From positions 2,356,001 to 2,420,000 of the forward strand of contig NZ_CP139348.1 in assembly GCF_038561965.1 (NCBI RefSeq): DNA of 64,000 nucleotides, read 5' to 3'. The notes below the pieces were generated by a model, which did not search any database, was not told the DNA's origin, and saw only the letters and a program-made list of their open reading frames with translations. Below are positions 8,127 through 16,756 of the stretch, piece by piece (the first letter of the stretch is position 1; each line of letters starts with the position of its first letter). Both the position numbers and the translations under genes were made by a program. The stretch is from Stutzerimonas stutzeri (GTDB lineage Bacteria; Pseudomonadota; Gammaproteobacteria; Pseudomonadales; Pseudomonadaceae).

Positions 8127-9761
8127 TCAGACCCTGAACTGGCTCAGCAGGCGATTCAGTTGATCCGCGAGTTCGCCGAGTCGCTTGCCGGCTTCGCTGG
8201 ACTGTTCGGCAGCCAGAGTACTCTGCTGCGCCAGCCCGGCCGCCTGGGTCACGTTTTGGTTGATGTCTTCGACCACATGGGATTGCTGCAGCGTTGCGCT
8301 GGCAATCGATGCGTTCAAGCCGGAGAGGTTGCGCAGGGCCTGGGCGATCTCGCCAAGGCTCTCGCCCGCCTGGCTGGCCTGCTCGACGGTGAGCTGGGAG
8401 GCACGATTGCTTTCCATGATGACATTCACCGCAGCACCGGAGTTTTTCTGCAGGCGCTCAATCATGCTGTGAATTTCGGCCGTCGATTGCTGAGTGCGCT
8501 GCGCCAGCAGGCGAACTTCATCGGCTACCACTGCGAAGCCACGGCCCTGCTCACCGGCACGAGCGGCTTCGATTGCCGCGTTGAGCGCCAGCAGGTTGGT
8601 CTGTTCTGCAATCGAACGGATCACCTCGAGTACCGAGCCGATTTTCGTGGTTTCGTCAGCCAGCGACTGGATTACATCCACCGCCTGGCCAATGGTCGCT
8701 GACAGTTCATCGATCTGCCGCAGGCTCGTTTCGATATTGCGCTGGCCTTGGCCTGCCTGGCTTTCGGCAGTGCCGACCTCGCTGGATGCATGCTCGGCGT
8801 TCTTCGCCACTTCCTGCACGGCGTAGGTGACTTCGTTTACAGCTGTGGCTACCTGTTCCATCTGCAGCATCTGCTGCTGGCTCTGCTCGTGGGTCTGATC
8901 AGCCAATTGGCTAAGCGAGCGGTAAGAATGGTCCAGCGCACCAGCGGTCTCGAACAGTTGGCCGACCACGGTACGCAGCTTCTGGGTGAAGCGGTTGAAG
9001 TCGCGGCCGAGGGTGCTCAGCTCATCGTTGCCGGAAACATCCAGGGTGCGGGTCAGATCGGCTTCGCCGCTGGCGATATTCGCCATCGCGGCCATGGTGT
9101 GACGCAGGGGGCGAACGATGCTGCGAATCAGGATTGCCACCAGCACGGCCATGATTGCCGAGATCAAAAGGCCGATGAGGGAGAAACGGGTCAGGTAATT
9201 CCAGAACTCCTGTTCCACGTCGTCAACGTAGATGCCCGAGCCGATGATCCAGCCCCACGGTTTGAAAAGTTGCACGTAGGAAATCTTCGGGACGGGGTCC
9301 TCGGCGCCAGGCTTGGCCCACATGTAATCGACCAGACCGGCGCCGTCGCGCTGGGCGATCTTGACCATCTCGTTGAACAGCTCCTTGCCTTCAGGGTCCT
9401 TGATCTTCGATAGATCCTGGCCATCGAGCTTCGGCTGTATCGGGTGCATGATCATGGTCGGACCAAGGTCGTTGATCCAGAAATAATCCTGACCGTCGTA
9501 ACGCAGCAGACGAATCTGTTCGATGGCCGCCTGCTGAGCTTCGGCCGTACTCATGGCACCGCTGGTTTCAAGCTTGCGGTAGTGTTCGAAAACCCCAGAG
9601 GCCGCTTCCACGACGTTCCGGGTCGCCTCCTGCTTGCCGCGATACAAATCGGAGCGCACTTGCTGAATCATCAGTACGCCAAGGATGAACAGCATGACGA
9701 TGGCGACCACGGGGATCAGCCAGAGGCGCTTGCTGATGGGGACATTTCGCAGCAGATTCAT
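8127..9761 (-). CDS. Methyl-accepting chemotaxis protein with single Cache domain
   Basis: The 544-residue receptor has TM1 (about 14-32), a periplasmic single-Cache (sCache_2) domain (about 35-188, with YDGQDYFWINDLGP and WGWIIGSGIYVDD), TM2 (about 191-212), HAMP (213-267) and a cytoplasmic signalling domain. The tip that contacts CheA/CheW is intact (EQTNLLALNAAIEAARAGEQ). sCache_2 receptors usually sense small organic acids; the ligand here is not known. There is no C-terminal CheR-binding pentapeptide (it ends LLSQFRV). It stands alone, with no che genes nearby. GGAG lies 9 bases before the ATG. Confidence 0.95.
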   Translation of the reverse strand: MNLLRNVPISKRLWLIPVVAIVMLFILGVLMIQQVRSDLYRGKQEATRNVVEAASGVFEHYRKLETSGAMSTAEAQQAAIEQIRLLRYDGQDYFWINDLGPTMIMHPIQPKLDGQDLSKIKDPEGKELFNEMVKIAQRDGAGLVDYMWAKPGAEDPVPKISYVQLFKPWGWIIGSGIYVDDVEQEFWNYLTRFSLIGLLISAIMAVLVAILIRSIVRPLRHTMAAMANIASGEADLTRTLDVSGNDELSTLGRDFNRFTQKLRTVVGQLFETAGALDHSYRSLSQLADQTHEQSQQQMLQMEQVATAVNEVTYAVQEVAKNAEHASSEVGTAESQAGQGQRNIETSLRQIDELSATIGQAVDVIQSLADETTKIGSVLEVIRSIAEQTNLLALNAAIEAARAGEQGRGFAVVADEVRLLAQRTQQSTAEIHSMIERLQKNSGAAVNVIMESNRASQLTVEQASQAGESLGEIAQALRNLSGLNASIASATLQQSHVVEDINQNVTQAAGLAQQSTLAAEQSSEAGKRLGELADQLNRLLSQFRV

Positions 9762-10024
9762 GAATAGGGCTCCAGGTGGGACTTTCTTATCGTTCTGTTT
9801 TCGCGGGTCGGTCGTTCAGACAGGTTCACTCCGACCGCTTTGTACCGGTCGTGGCGCGGCGCTCTGTATAGCTTTTCGGCCGGGGGTGGCTAAAAATGAG
9901 CTCCTTTTCGTCTGCCAAGGAATTTAGTTCTCTTGGACGAGTCAGAACAGCCGGCCGGATGGCTTTTTGACATATACCTTGGTTGCATTGAGTCGCGATG
10001 GACTGCATCGCTTTAGGGGAATAG

Positions 10025-10855
10025 ATGGATCTTTGGGTTGCGATTCAGGCGTTGATTCTGGGTGTGGTCGAGGGTGTAACCGAGTTTCTCCCGGTCTCCA
10101 GCACGGGCCACCAGATCATCGTGGCGGATCTGATCGGGTTCGGTGGCGAGCGGGCGTTGGCCTTCAACATCATCATCCAGCTCGGCGCGATCCTCGCGGT
10201 GATCTGGGAATATCGCCGCAAGATCATTGACGTGGTTGTTGGCTTGCCCAAGGAGCGTCAGGCACAGAAGTTCACCAGCAACCTGCTGATTGCCTTCATG
10301 CCAGCCGTGGTGCTCGGCGTCGCCTTTGCCGATCTGATTCACGAATACCTGTTCAACCCGATTACCGTTGCCACTGCGCTGGTGCTTGGCGGCATCGTCA
10401 TGCTCTGGGCCGAGCGCCGCGATCATGCGATTCGCGCCGAGACAGTCGATGACATGAACTGGGCTCTGGCATTGAAGGTCGGCTTCGCCCAATGCCTGGC
10501 GCTCGTGCCCGGTACGTCGCGTTCCGGATCGACCATCATCGGCGGATTGCTGTTCGGGTTGTCGCGCAAGGCGGCAACCGAGTTCTCCTTCTTCCTCGCC
10601 ATGCCGACCATGGTCGGCGCGGCGGTGTATTCAGGCTACAAGTACCGCGACCTGTTTCAGCCCGGTGATTTCGCCGTGTTCGCCATCGGCTTCGTGACGT
10701 CGTTCATCTTCGCGATGCTCGCAGTGCGGGCCTTGCTCAAGTTCATCGGCAACCACAGCTACGCGGCGTTTGCCTGGTACCGGATCGGCTTCGGTCTTTT
10801 GATTCTCGGCACCTGGCAGCTAGGGCTTATCGACTGGACCAGCGTCCAGGTCTGA
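10025..10855 (+). CDS. uppP: Undecaprenyl-diphosphatase UppP/BacA
   Basis: The 276-residue integral membrane enzyme removes one phosphate from undecaprenyl diphosphate, recycling the lipid carrier for peptidoglycan and giving bacitracin tolerance. The two family signatures are present: EGVTEFLPVSSTGH (residues 16-29) and PGTSRSGSTIIGG (about 160-172). Eight or so hydrophobic segments fit the family. AGGGGA precedes the ATG. Length is normal. It is monocistronic, followed by a short hairpin. Confidence 0.97.
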   Translation: MDLWVAIQALILGVVEGVTEFLPVSSTGHQIIVADLIGFGGERALAFNIIIQLGAILAVIWEYRRKIIDVVVGLPKERQAQKFTSNLLIAFMPAVVLGVAFADLIHEYLFNPITVATALVLGGIVMLWAERRDHAIRAETVDDMNWALALKVGFAQCLALVPGTSRSGSTIIGGLLFGLSRKAATEFSFFLAMPTMVGAAVYSGYKYRDLFQPGDFAVFAIGFVTSFIFAMLAVRALLKFIGNHSYAAFAWYRIGFGLLILGTWQLGLIDWTSVQV

Positions 10856-10891
10856 TCCACCGGGTCGATGGCCTAGCCTTCGTTCGGCTGA

Positions 10892-10911
10892 TGGCACGCA
10901 CAAGCGTGCCA
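10892..10911 (+). terminator. Possible terminator hairpin after uppP
   Basis: Perfect 8-bp stem TGGCACGC / GCGTGCCA with a 4-base loop, 36 bases after the uppP stop and followed by GGCTTT. The U run is weak. Confidence 0.5.
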
Positions 10912-10947
10912 GGCTTTGCCATAGTGGAGCCTCCATCAGGAGGTTCC

Positions 10948-11913
10948 ATGAACAGTGCCGCGGATCATCTTCAGCTCGACCTCAACGGTATTTCCCTCAG
11001 CCTCTACTGCGCCGGTCCTGAGCAGGGCAAGCCGGTGTGGCTGCTGCACGGCTTTCCCGAGTGCTGGTATTCCTGGCGCAATCAGATCGACCCGCTGGTG
11101 GCGGCCGGGTATCGCGTGTTTATCCCAGAAATGCGCGGCTACGGGCGCAGTAGTGCGCCAGCCGAGGTAGCGGCCTATGACGTGCTGACATTGTGCGGGG
11201 ATATTCGGGCGGCCATGGACCACTTCGGGCATGGGCACGTCGCTGTGGTCGGGCATGACTGGGGCGCGATGGTTGCCTGGTATCTGGCGCTGCTAGAACC
11301 CGCGCGCGTCGCCGCTCTGGTCACGATGTCGGTCCCGTTCGCCGGTCGGCCGCGCCGGCCCGCTACCGAAATCATGCGCGAGACCTCTGGTGATCGGTTC
11401 AACTACATCCTCTATTTTCAGGAGCCTGGGCGAGCCGAGGGCGAACTGGACGCTGACGTCGATCGCACGCTGCGTCTGTTGATGTACTACCAGGAGCGAA
11501 ACCTGCTGCTGCAGGACAAGCCTGCCGACGGCACGCTATTCGAAGACGACATGCAGGCGGGGCCTTTGCCCGAATGGTGCTCGGAAGAGGACCTGTCGGT
11601 ATACCGTCAGACCTTCGCCGAGCAGGGCTTTCGCGGTGCGCTGAACTGGTACCGCAACTTCGAGCGCAACTGGCAGGTAACCGAGCCGCTACAGGGGCGG
11701 AAGATCGTCCAACCGACGATGTTTCTGATCGGCAAGCATGACCCGGTTGGCGAGCTGGAGGGTTATACGCTGAAGAAGATGCCGGAGTGGGTACCGGATC
11801 TAGAGCAGCACGTGTTGGCGCCCTGCGGGCATTGGATTCAGAACGAACAGGCAGCTCGGGTGAACGAGCTGCTGCAGGGCTTCCTGGCGAGGCATTTTCC
11901 CGCCAGAGGTTGA
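10948..11913 (+). CDS. Alpha/beta hydrolase, epoxide hydrolase-like
   Basis: The 321-residue protein has the alpha/beta hydrolase fold with HGFPE (34-38, oxyanion region) and the nucleophile elbow VGHDWGAM with D104, as in soluble epoxide hydrolases and haloalkane dehalogenases. A later acid (GKHDPVGE) and a C-terminal histidine (CGHWIQNEQ) complete a triad. Substrate unknown. I chose ATG 10948 because AGGAGG (10938-10943) lies just upstream; a frame start at 10891 would read through the uppP hairpin. No signal peptide is seen. Confidence 0.88.
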   Translation: MNSAADHLQLDLNGISLSLYCAGPEQGKPVWLLHGFPECWYSWRNQIDPLVAAGYRVFIPEMRGYGRSSAPAEVAAYDVLTLCGDIRAAMDHFGHGHVAVVGHDWGAMVAWYLALLEPARVAALVTMSVPFAGRPRRPATEIMRETSGDRFNYILYFQEPGRAEGELDADVDRTLRLLMYYQERNLLLQDKPADGTLFEDDMQAGPLPEWCSEEDLSVYRQTFAEQGFRGALNWYRNFERNWQVTEPLQGRKIVQPTMFLIGKHDPVGELEGYTLKKMPEWVPDLEQHVLAPCGHWIQNEQAARVNELLQGFLARHFPARG

Positions 11914-12000
11914 CGCACTGAAGGCGCCCGCTCACCGGCCTTCGACTGGCTCTCCACAAGGAGAGTTGTCGTGTCCCACTCGCATGGGCGAGAGGGGGGC

Positions 12001-12020
12001 TGCGGCCACTAGGGCCGCCT
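12001..12020 (-). terminator. Small hairpin after ybiT
   Basis: Arms GCGGCC (12002-12007) and GGCCGC (12013-12018) form a 6-bp stem beyond the minus-strand stop at 12037, without a U run. A second small stem CTCTCC/GGAGAG (11950-11965) follows and may serve the converging plus-strand gene. Confidence 0.35.
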
Positions 12021-12036
12021 GATCAATCGGCGAAAG

Positions 12037-13626
12037 TCAGACGATCACGCCCTGGCTGCGTAGATAGTCGTCGTAATTGCCGCTGAAGTCGGTCACGCCG
12101 TTCGCGGACAGCTCGATGATCCGCGTTGCCAGAGAGCTGACGAACTCACGGTCGTGGCTGACGAAAATCAGCGTGCCTGGGTAGTTCTCCAGCGCGAGGT
12201 TCAGTGCCTCGATGGATTCCATGTCGAGGTGGTTGGTCGGTTCGTCCATAACCAGCACGTTGGGCTTCTGCAGGATCAGCTTGCCGAACAGCATGCGGCC
12301 CTGTTCACCACCGGAGATGACCTTGACCGACTTGAGAATCTCATCGTTGGAGAACAACATGCGGCCGAGGGTGCCGCGCACCAGCTGCTCGCCGCCAGGG
12401 GTCCACTGACCCATCCAGTCGAACAGGCTGACGTCATCTTCAAAATCGTGGGCGTGGTCCTGAGCGTAATAGCCGTAGTCGGCGCTTTCGGTCCACTTGA
12501 CGCTTCCGCTGTCCGGGGTCAGTTCGCCAACCAAGGTACGCAGCAGGGTGGTCTTGCCGATGCCGTTGGGGCCGATGATCGCGACGCGCTCGCCGGCTTC
12601 GACGGTGAAGCTGAAATTCTTGAACAACTCCTTATCGTCGAACGACTTGGACATGCGCTCCACGGTCACTGCCTGGCGGTGCAACTTCTTGGTCTGCTCG
12701 AAGCGGATGAACGGACTGATACGGCTGGAGGGCTTGACCTCGGCCAGCTGGATCTTGTCGATCTGCTTGGCGCGGCTGGTGGCCTGCTTGGCCTTGGAGG
12801 CGTTCGCCGAGAACCGACTGACGAAGGTCTGCAGCTCGGCGATCTGCGCCTTCTTCTTGGCGTTGTCCGAGAGCAGTTGCTCGCGCGATTGGGTGGCCGC
12901 GGTCATGTACTGGTCGTAGTTGCCCGGGAACAGGCGCAGCTCGCCGTAGTCGAGGTCGGCCATGTGAGTGCAGACCGAGTTCAGGAAGTGACGGTCGTGG
13001 GAAATGATGATCATGGTGCTGTTACGCGCCGTCAGAATCGTTTCCAGCCAGCGGATGGTGTTGATGTCCAGGTGGTTGGTCGGTTCGTCCAACAGCAGCA
13101 CGTCCGGGTCGGAAAACAGCGCCTGGGCCAGCAATACACGGAGTTTCCAGCCCGGTGCGACTTCGCTCATCGGGCCGAAATGCTGCTCCAGCGGAATGCC
13201 CAGGCCGAGCAGCAATTCGCCGGCACGGGATTCGGCGGTGTAGCCGTCCATCTCAGCGAACTCACCTTCGAGCTCGCCGACCTTCATGCCGTCCGCTTCG
13301 CTCATCTCGGGCAAGGAGTAGATGCGGTCGCGCTCTGCCTTGACCTTCCACAGGTCCTCATGGCCCATGATCACGGTGTCGATCACGTTGAATTCTTCGT
13401 AGGCGAACTGATCCTGGCGCAGCTTGCCCAGGCGTACGTTCGGTTCGAGCATGACCTGGCCACCGGAAGGCTCCAGATCCCCACCGAGAATCTTCATGAA
13501 GGTCGACTTGCCGCAGCCGTTGGCGCCGATCAGGCCGTAGCGGTTGCCACCGCCGAATTTGACGGAAACGTTTTCGAACAGCGGCTTGGCACCGAACTGC
13601 ATGGTGATGTTAGCGGTAGAAATCAA
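12037..13626 (-). CDS. ybiT: ABC-F family ATPase YbiT
   Basis: The 529-residue protein has two ATP-binding cassettes and no membrane segments, as in ABC-F translation factors that act on the ribosome. Walker A motifs are GANGCGKST (about 35) and GPNGIGKTT (about 348); Walker B/D-loops LLLDEPTNHLD and LVMDEPTNHLD. The charged linker (about 245-300, rich in KAKQATSRAKQ) corresponds to the P-site tRNA interaction motif. The atypical first signature (EVAPGWKLRVLLAQAL) and overall sequence fit YbiT rather than EttA or Uup. It stands alone. Confidence 0.92.
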   Translation of the reverse strand: MISTANITMQFGAKPLFENVSVKFGGGNRYGLIGANGCGKSTFMKILGGDLEPSGGQVMLEPNVRLGKLRQDQFAYEEFNVIDTVIMGHEDLWKVKAERDRIYSLPEMSEADGMKVGELEGEFAEMDGYTAESRAGELLLGLGIPLEQHFGPMSEVAPGWKLRVLLAQALFSDPDVLLLDEPTNHLDINTIRWLETILTARNSTMIIISHDRHFLNSVCTHMADLDYGELRLFPGNYDQYMTAATQSREQLLSDNAKKKAQIAELQTFVSRFSANASKAKQATSRAKQIDKIQLAEVKPSSRISPFIRFEQTKKLHRQAVTVERMSKSFDDKELFKNFSFTVEAGERVAIIGPNGIGKTTLLRTLVGELTPDSGSVKWTESADYGYYAQDHAHDFEDDVSLFDWMGQWTPGGEQLVRGTLGRMLFSNDEILKSVKVISGGEQGRMLFGKLILQKPNVLVMDEPTNHLDMESIEALNLALENYPGTLIFVSHDREFVSSLATRIIELSANGVTDFSGNYDDYLRSQGVIV

Positions 13627-14038
13627 AGACTTGTCCTGCGGGAATTAACAACGGGTGGTTAAGCGCCTTTCTCTGTTCCCTATGCCAGCCCATACCATTC
13701 TGATTCTGGCAGGCAGCTTTTCGAGCCCGCTCCAATTGGAGATCGAGCCCAGCCATTGGCTTAGGTTAAGAGCAACATCTGGACGCTATGCCCAGCTTGG
13801 CTTGCGCTGAACGTGAGATCAGGCTGGCCGATGGGCACATGGTTGCGTAGGTATGTCGGGCGTCGTATTGCCGGTGCTGACGAGGCGGTAAGCAGGTAGC
13901 GCGGCGTGAAAGTGGTGAATGGTAACACTTGGCAATTCAATCCACAGCCAGCGTCTGTCTTGCAGCAAGACGAAAGGCCGCTCATCAGACCACGGCAACC
14001 TCAGCCAATGGCGGCGCAGTGTCGCTAAGCGCTGTGAT
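13627..14038. other. Gene-free stretch between ybiT and cobM
   Basis: No supportable gene; small frames here lack ribosome sites. It should hold the ybiT promoter. The only notable structure is a 12-bp palindrome CTCCAATTGGAG (13730-13741) flanked by direct repeats TCGAGCCC at 13721-13728 and 13743-13750. Confidence 0.5.
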
Positions 14039-14794
14039 TCAGCCGTCCGGTGAACGGTACAGGTGCCTCGTGTCGACGTTGTACAGCGCTGAGTCCGCGA
14101 AGGCTTCAGCCGTCAGCACGCGGCCGACAAGGATCAAGGCGGTACGGCGAAAGCCTTTCTCGCTGACCTTCGCCTCGATGTCGGCCAGCGTGCCCATGAC
14201 CCAATCCTGATCGGGCCAGCTGGCGCGGTGCACCACGGCGATCGGGCAGTCAGTGCCGTAGTGCGGTTCCAGCTCGGCAACGATGCGTGACAGATGCTGC
14301 ACGCCAAGATGAATCGCCATGGTCGCGCCATGTCGGGCCAGATCGTGCAGATGCTCACCGGGTGGCATGTCCGATTTGGTGGCGTAGCGGGTCATGATCA
14401 ATGTCTGGGAGACCTGCGGCAGCGTCAGTTCGACGTCCAGCAGTGCAGCGCAGGCCGCCGTCGCGGTCACGCCCGGAACGATCTGGAAGGCGATGCCGAG
14501 CCGGCGCAGATGGCGGATCTGCTCGCCGATGGCACCGTACAGCGACGGGTCGCCCGAATGCACCCGTGCCACATCCTTGCCCTGCGCATCGGCCTGCTGG
14601 ATCAGCTCGATGATTTCATCCAGGTGCAGCTCGGCTGTGTTGATCACCTGTTCGGCACTATGGCCTTCAAGTACGGCGGCCGGGACCAGCGAACCGGCGT
14701 AGAGAATGACCGGGCAACTGCGCACCAGACGCTGCCCTTTGACGGTGATCAGTTCCGGATCGCCAGGGCCGGCGCCAATGAAATAGACGGTCAT
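14039..14794 (-). CDS. cobM: Precorrin-4 C11-methyltransferase CobM
   Basis: The 251-residue enzyme transfers a methyl group from S-adenosylmethionine to C11 of precorrin-4, giving precorrin-5 in the corrin ring pathway. The N-terminal signature YFIGAGPGDPELITVKG (residues 4-20) and the later VARVHSGDPSLYGA and PGVTATAACAALL stretches are typical of this methyltransferase class and of CobM. Length is normal. It follows cobE by 12 bases on the minus strand, so they are probably one transcript, divergent from the cobW riboswitch. Confidence 0.95.
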   Translation of the reverse strand: MTVYFIGAGPGDPELITVKGQRLVRSCPVILYAGSLVPAAVLEGHSAEQVINTAELHLDEIIELIQQADAQGKDVARVHSGDPSLYGAIGEQIRHLRRLGIAFQIVPGVTATAACAALLDVELTLPQVSQTLIMTRYATKSDMPPGEHLHDLARHGATMAIHLGVQHLSRIVAELEPHYGTDCPIAVVHRASWPDQDWVMGTLADIEAKVSEKGFRRTALILVGRVLTAEAFADSALYNVDTRHLYRSPDG

Positions 14795-14806
14795 GCAAAC
14801 TCCAGA

Positions 14807-15268
14807 TCAAGGAAGACGGGTGATAGCCAAGGCGCAGGACGCATTGGCGGAGCGCAGCTTTCGACACAGCAATCGGGCTTTCTGACTACCCATGAGGTCG
14901 GCCTGTGCGAGGGCGCTGGCCTCGGCAAGTCCAGCGCTGCCGGTCAGGGCCTTGCTGCGCGGCGAATGCTCGCTGACCGCCGCATCATAGGGGGCAAGCT
15001 GCGTGGCAGACAGCAATGCAAGGGGTAGCCTCAGGTGCGCGGCCAGCGCCTGCAGACCCGGTTCGTTCGCCTTGATCTCACTACTGGCCAGGGAGCTGAG
15101 CGCGACAGTCGTCAATCCGTGATCCCGCAAGGCGCGATGCAGCAGCGCTTCGAGCTCGACCCGGCTGCAGCCCTTGCGGCACCCCAGCCCTGCGACGAGT
15201 AGCGACTCGCCCGATACTGGACGGGACTCGGGTGCGGATGAATTTTCGATGGCGGTTGGGATGGGCAT
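14807..15268 (-). CDS. cobE: Cobalamin biosynthesis protein CobE (CbiG C-terminal-like)
   Basis: A 153-residue protein with the conserved start LLVAGLGCRKGCSRVELEALL (residues about 23-43; GCRKG is the family hallmark) and the segment LSSLASSEIKANEPGLQALA. CobE corresponds to the C-terminal domain of CbiG; its role in the aerobic pathway is not settled. The N-terminal CbiG part occurs elsewhere in the island, fused to CobJ. The ribosome site is weak. Confidence 0.85.
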   Translation of the reverse strand: MPIPTAIENSSAPESRPVSGESLLVAGLGCRKGCSRVELEALLHRALRDHGLTTVALSSLASSEIKANEPGLQALAAHLRLPLALLSATQLAPYDAAVSEHSPRSKALTGSAGLAEASALAQADLMGSQKARLLCRKLRSANASCALAITRLP

Positions 15269-15358
15269 AGCGCTCGTAAGGGTGGACCGCAGCTGATCAC
15301 GGTCATGAAAACGGCGCGCAAGAACAGCACGAAGCTTTCCCGAGCGTCAACCGGGCGA

Positions 15359-15387
15359 TTGACCCGCTCCCGGCCTCTGCGTAGCCT
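15359..15387 (+). promoter_or_regulatory. Candidate sigma-70 promoter of the cobW riboswitch leader
   Basis: TTGACC (15359-15364) and TAGCCT (15382-15387) are separated by 17 bases and end a few bases before the first conserved part of the riboswitch. The position fits; the -10 match is only partial. Confidence 0.4.
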
Positions 15388-15391
15388 TCAC

Positions 15392-15590
15392 ACGTCGAGG
15401 TTCTCTGGCGATGCCAGAGCTAAGAGGGAACACGGAAAGCCGTGGCTGCCCCCGCAACTGTAAGCGACTTGACCCTTGGGAGTGCTTTGTCGAGCACACC
15501 AGCCACTGCGCATGGCGCGGGAAGGCGAGGGATATTGGCAGACGCACCCCGCGTCGCCCGGTCGTGAGCCAGGAGACCTGCCTCGCCACA
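15392..15590 (+). ncRNA. Cobalamin riboswitch upstream of cobW
   Basis: The leader shows the conserved parts of the adenosylcobalamin riboswitch in order: GAGGGAACACGG (from 15434), GCTGCCCCCGCAACTGTAAG (about 15455-15474) and the B12 box GAGCCAGGAGACCTGCC (15566-15582). It is on the same strand as cobW, whose ATG is 112 bases past the B12 box, and should reduce expression of the cobW-cobN-chlI-vWA-cobF unit when cobalamin is plentiful. No clear terminator stem is visible in the expression platform, so translational control is possible. Confidence 0.93.
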
Positions 15591-15694
15591 CAATTGACAA
15601 CCGGGCGGGGTGCTCCGGTGGTGCTTGTTGGCGCACGTCGCCACGTAAGTGTCCGCCTGCCTGCTCATCTTTTTCCGATGCTCGCAGGGCCACG

Positions 15695-16750
15695 ATGAAA
15701 ACCCTTTCCAAACTTCCCGTCACCATCGTCACCGGCTTTCTCGGTGCCGGCAAAACCACCTTGCTGCGCCACATGCTGAGCAATGCCGAAGGGCGACGGA
15801 TTGCCGTGATCGTCAACGAGTTCGGCGAGCTTGGCATTGATGGCGAAATCCTCAAGCAGTGCTCCATCGGTTGCAGCGAAGAAGAGGCGAACGGCCGAGT
15901 GTTCGAACTGGCCAACGGCTGCCTCTGCTGCACCGTTCAGGAAGAGTTCTTTCCGGTGATGCGCGAGCTGGTGGCGCGTCGTGGTGACCTCGACCACATC
16001 CTCATCGAAACCTCGGGTCTGGCATTGCCCAAGCCGCTGGTGCAGGCCTTCAACTGGCCGGAGATCCGTAACGCGTGCACGGTCGATGCGGTGATTACCG
16101 TGGTCGACAGCCCGGCGGTTGCGGCCGGCACCTTTGCAGCCTTCCCGGACCAGGTCGATGCTCAGCGCAAACTCGATCCCAATCTCGACCACGAGTCGCC
16201 GCTGCATGAGCTGTTCGCCGATCAGCTGGCAAGCGCCGATCTGGTCATCCTCAACAAGGCCGACCTGCTGAGCCCCGACGCACTCGCTGCGGTCCGGGCC
16301 GAGGTGGCCGAGGAGCTTCCCGAAGCGGTCAAGGTCATCGAGGCCCATGGCGGCGAGCTGCCGTTGAGCGTGCTGCTGGGTCTCGATTGCGAAACCGAAC
16401 TGCACATCGACGGGCGCAAGACTCATCACGATCTGGAAGACCACGAGGAGCACGATCACGATGCCTTCGACTCGTTTGCGGTCGAGCTGCCGGAGGTGCC
16501 TGAAGACAAGCTGCTGCAGGTACTGAAGAGCGCCGTGATCAAGCACGGAATCCTGCGCATCAAGGGCTTCGCTGCGGTTCCGGGCAAGCCGATGCGCCTG
16601 TTGTTGCAGGGCGTCGGGCAACGGTTCGACAAGCACTTCGACCGCCCTTGGCAGGCCGGTGAGGCGCGCGTCAGCAGGCTGATCATCATCGGCCAGGCGC
16701 TCGACCCCTCGGCGATCAATGCTGAACTGAACGCTGCACTGGCAGGCTGA
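15695..16750 (+). CDS. cobW: Cobalamin biosynthesis GTPase CobW
   Basis: A 351-residue member of the COG0523 metallochaperone GTPases. Walker A is GFLGAGKTT (14-22), the metal-binding CxCC is C76/C78/C79 (NGCLCCTV), and a His-rich loop follows (THHDLEDHEEHDHDAF, about 245-260); a C-terminal CobW domain completes it. CobW is thought to deliver cobalt to the CobN chelatase, which fits its place 6 bases before cobN. I chose ATG 15695 because longer starts would translate the riboswitch. Confidence 0.95.
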   Translation: MKTLSKLPVTIVTGFLGAGKTTLLRHMLSNAEGRRIAVIVNEFGELGIDGEILKQCSIGCSEEEANGRVFELANGCLCCTVQEEFFPVMRELVARRGDLDHILIETSGLALPKPLVQAFNWPEIRNACTVDAVITVVDSPAVAAGTFAAFPDQVDAQRKLDPNLDHESPLHELFADQLASADLVILNKADLLSPDALAAVRAEVAEELPEAVKVIEAHGGELPLSVLLGLDCETELHIDGRKTHHDLEDHEEHDHDAFDSFAVELPEVPEDKLLQVLKSAVIKHGILRIKGFAAVPGKPMRLLLQGVGQRFDKHFDRPWQAGEARVSRLIIIGQALDPSAINAELNAALAG

Positions 16751-16756
16751 CCGGCC

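Noticed and set aside
12154..13662. Plus-strand open frame of 502 codons opposite ybiT
   Set aside because: It mirrors the codons of an unmistakable ABC-F gene; its composition (Val, Gly, Leu, Gln rich) has no recognisable domain.
13761..13985. Possible 74-codon minus-strand gene
   Set aside because: No ribosome site, no conserved pattern, and unusual residue composition.
15476..15694. N-terminal extension of CobW
   Set aside because: It would translate the riboswitch; family similarity begins at the ATG at 15695.
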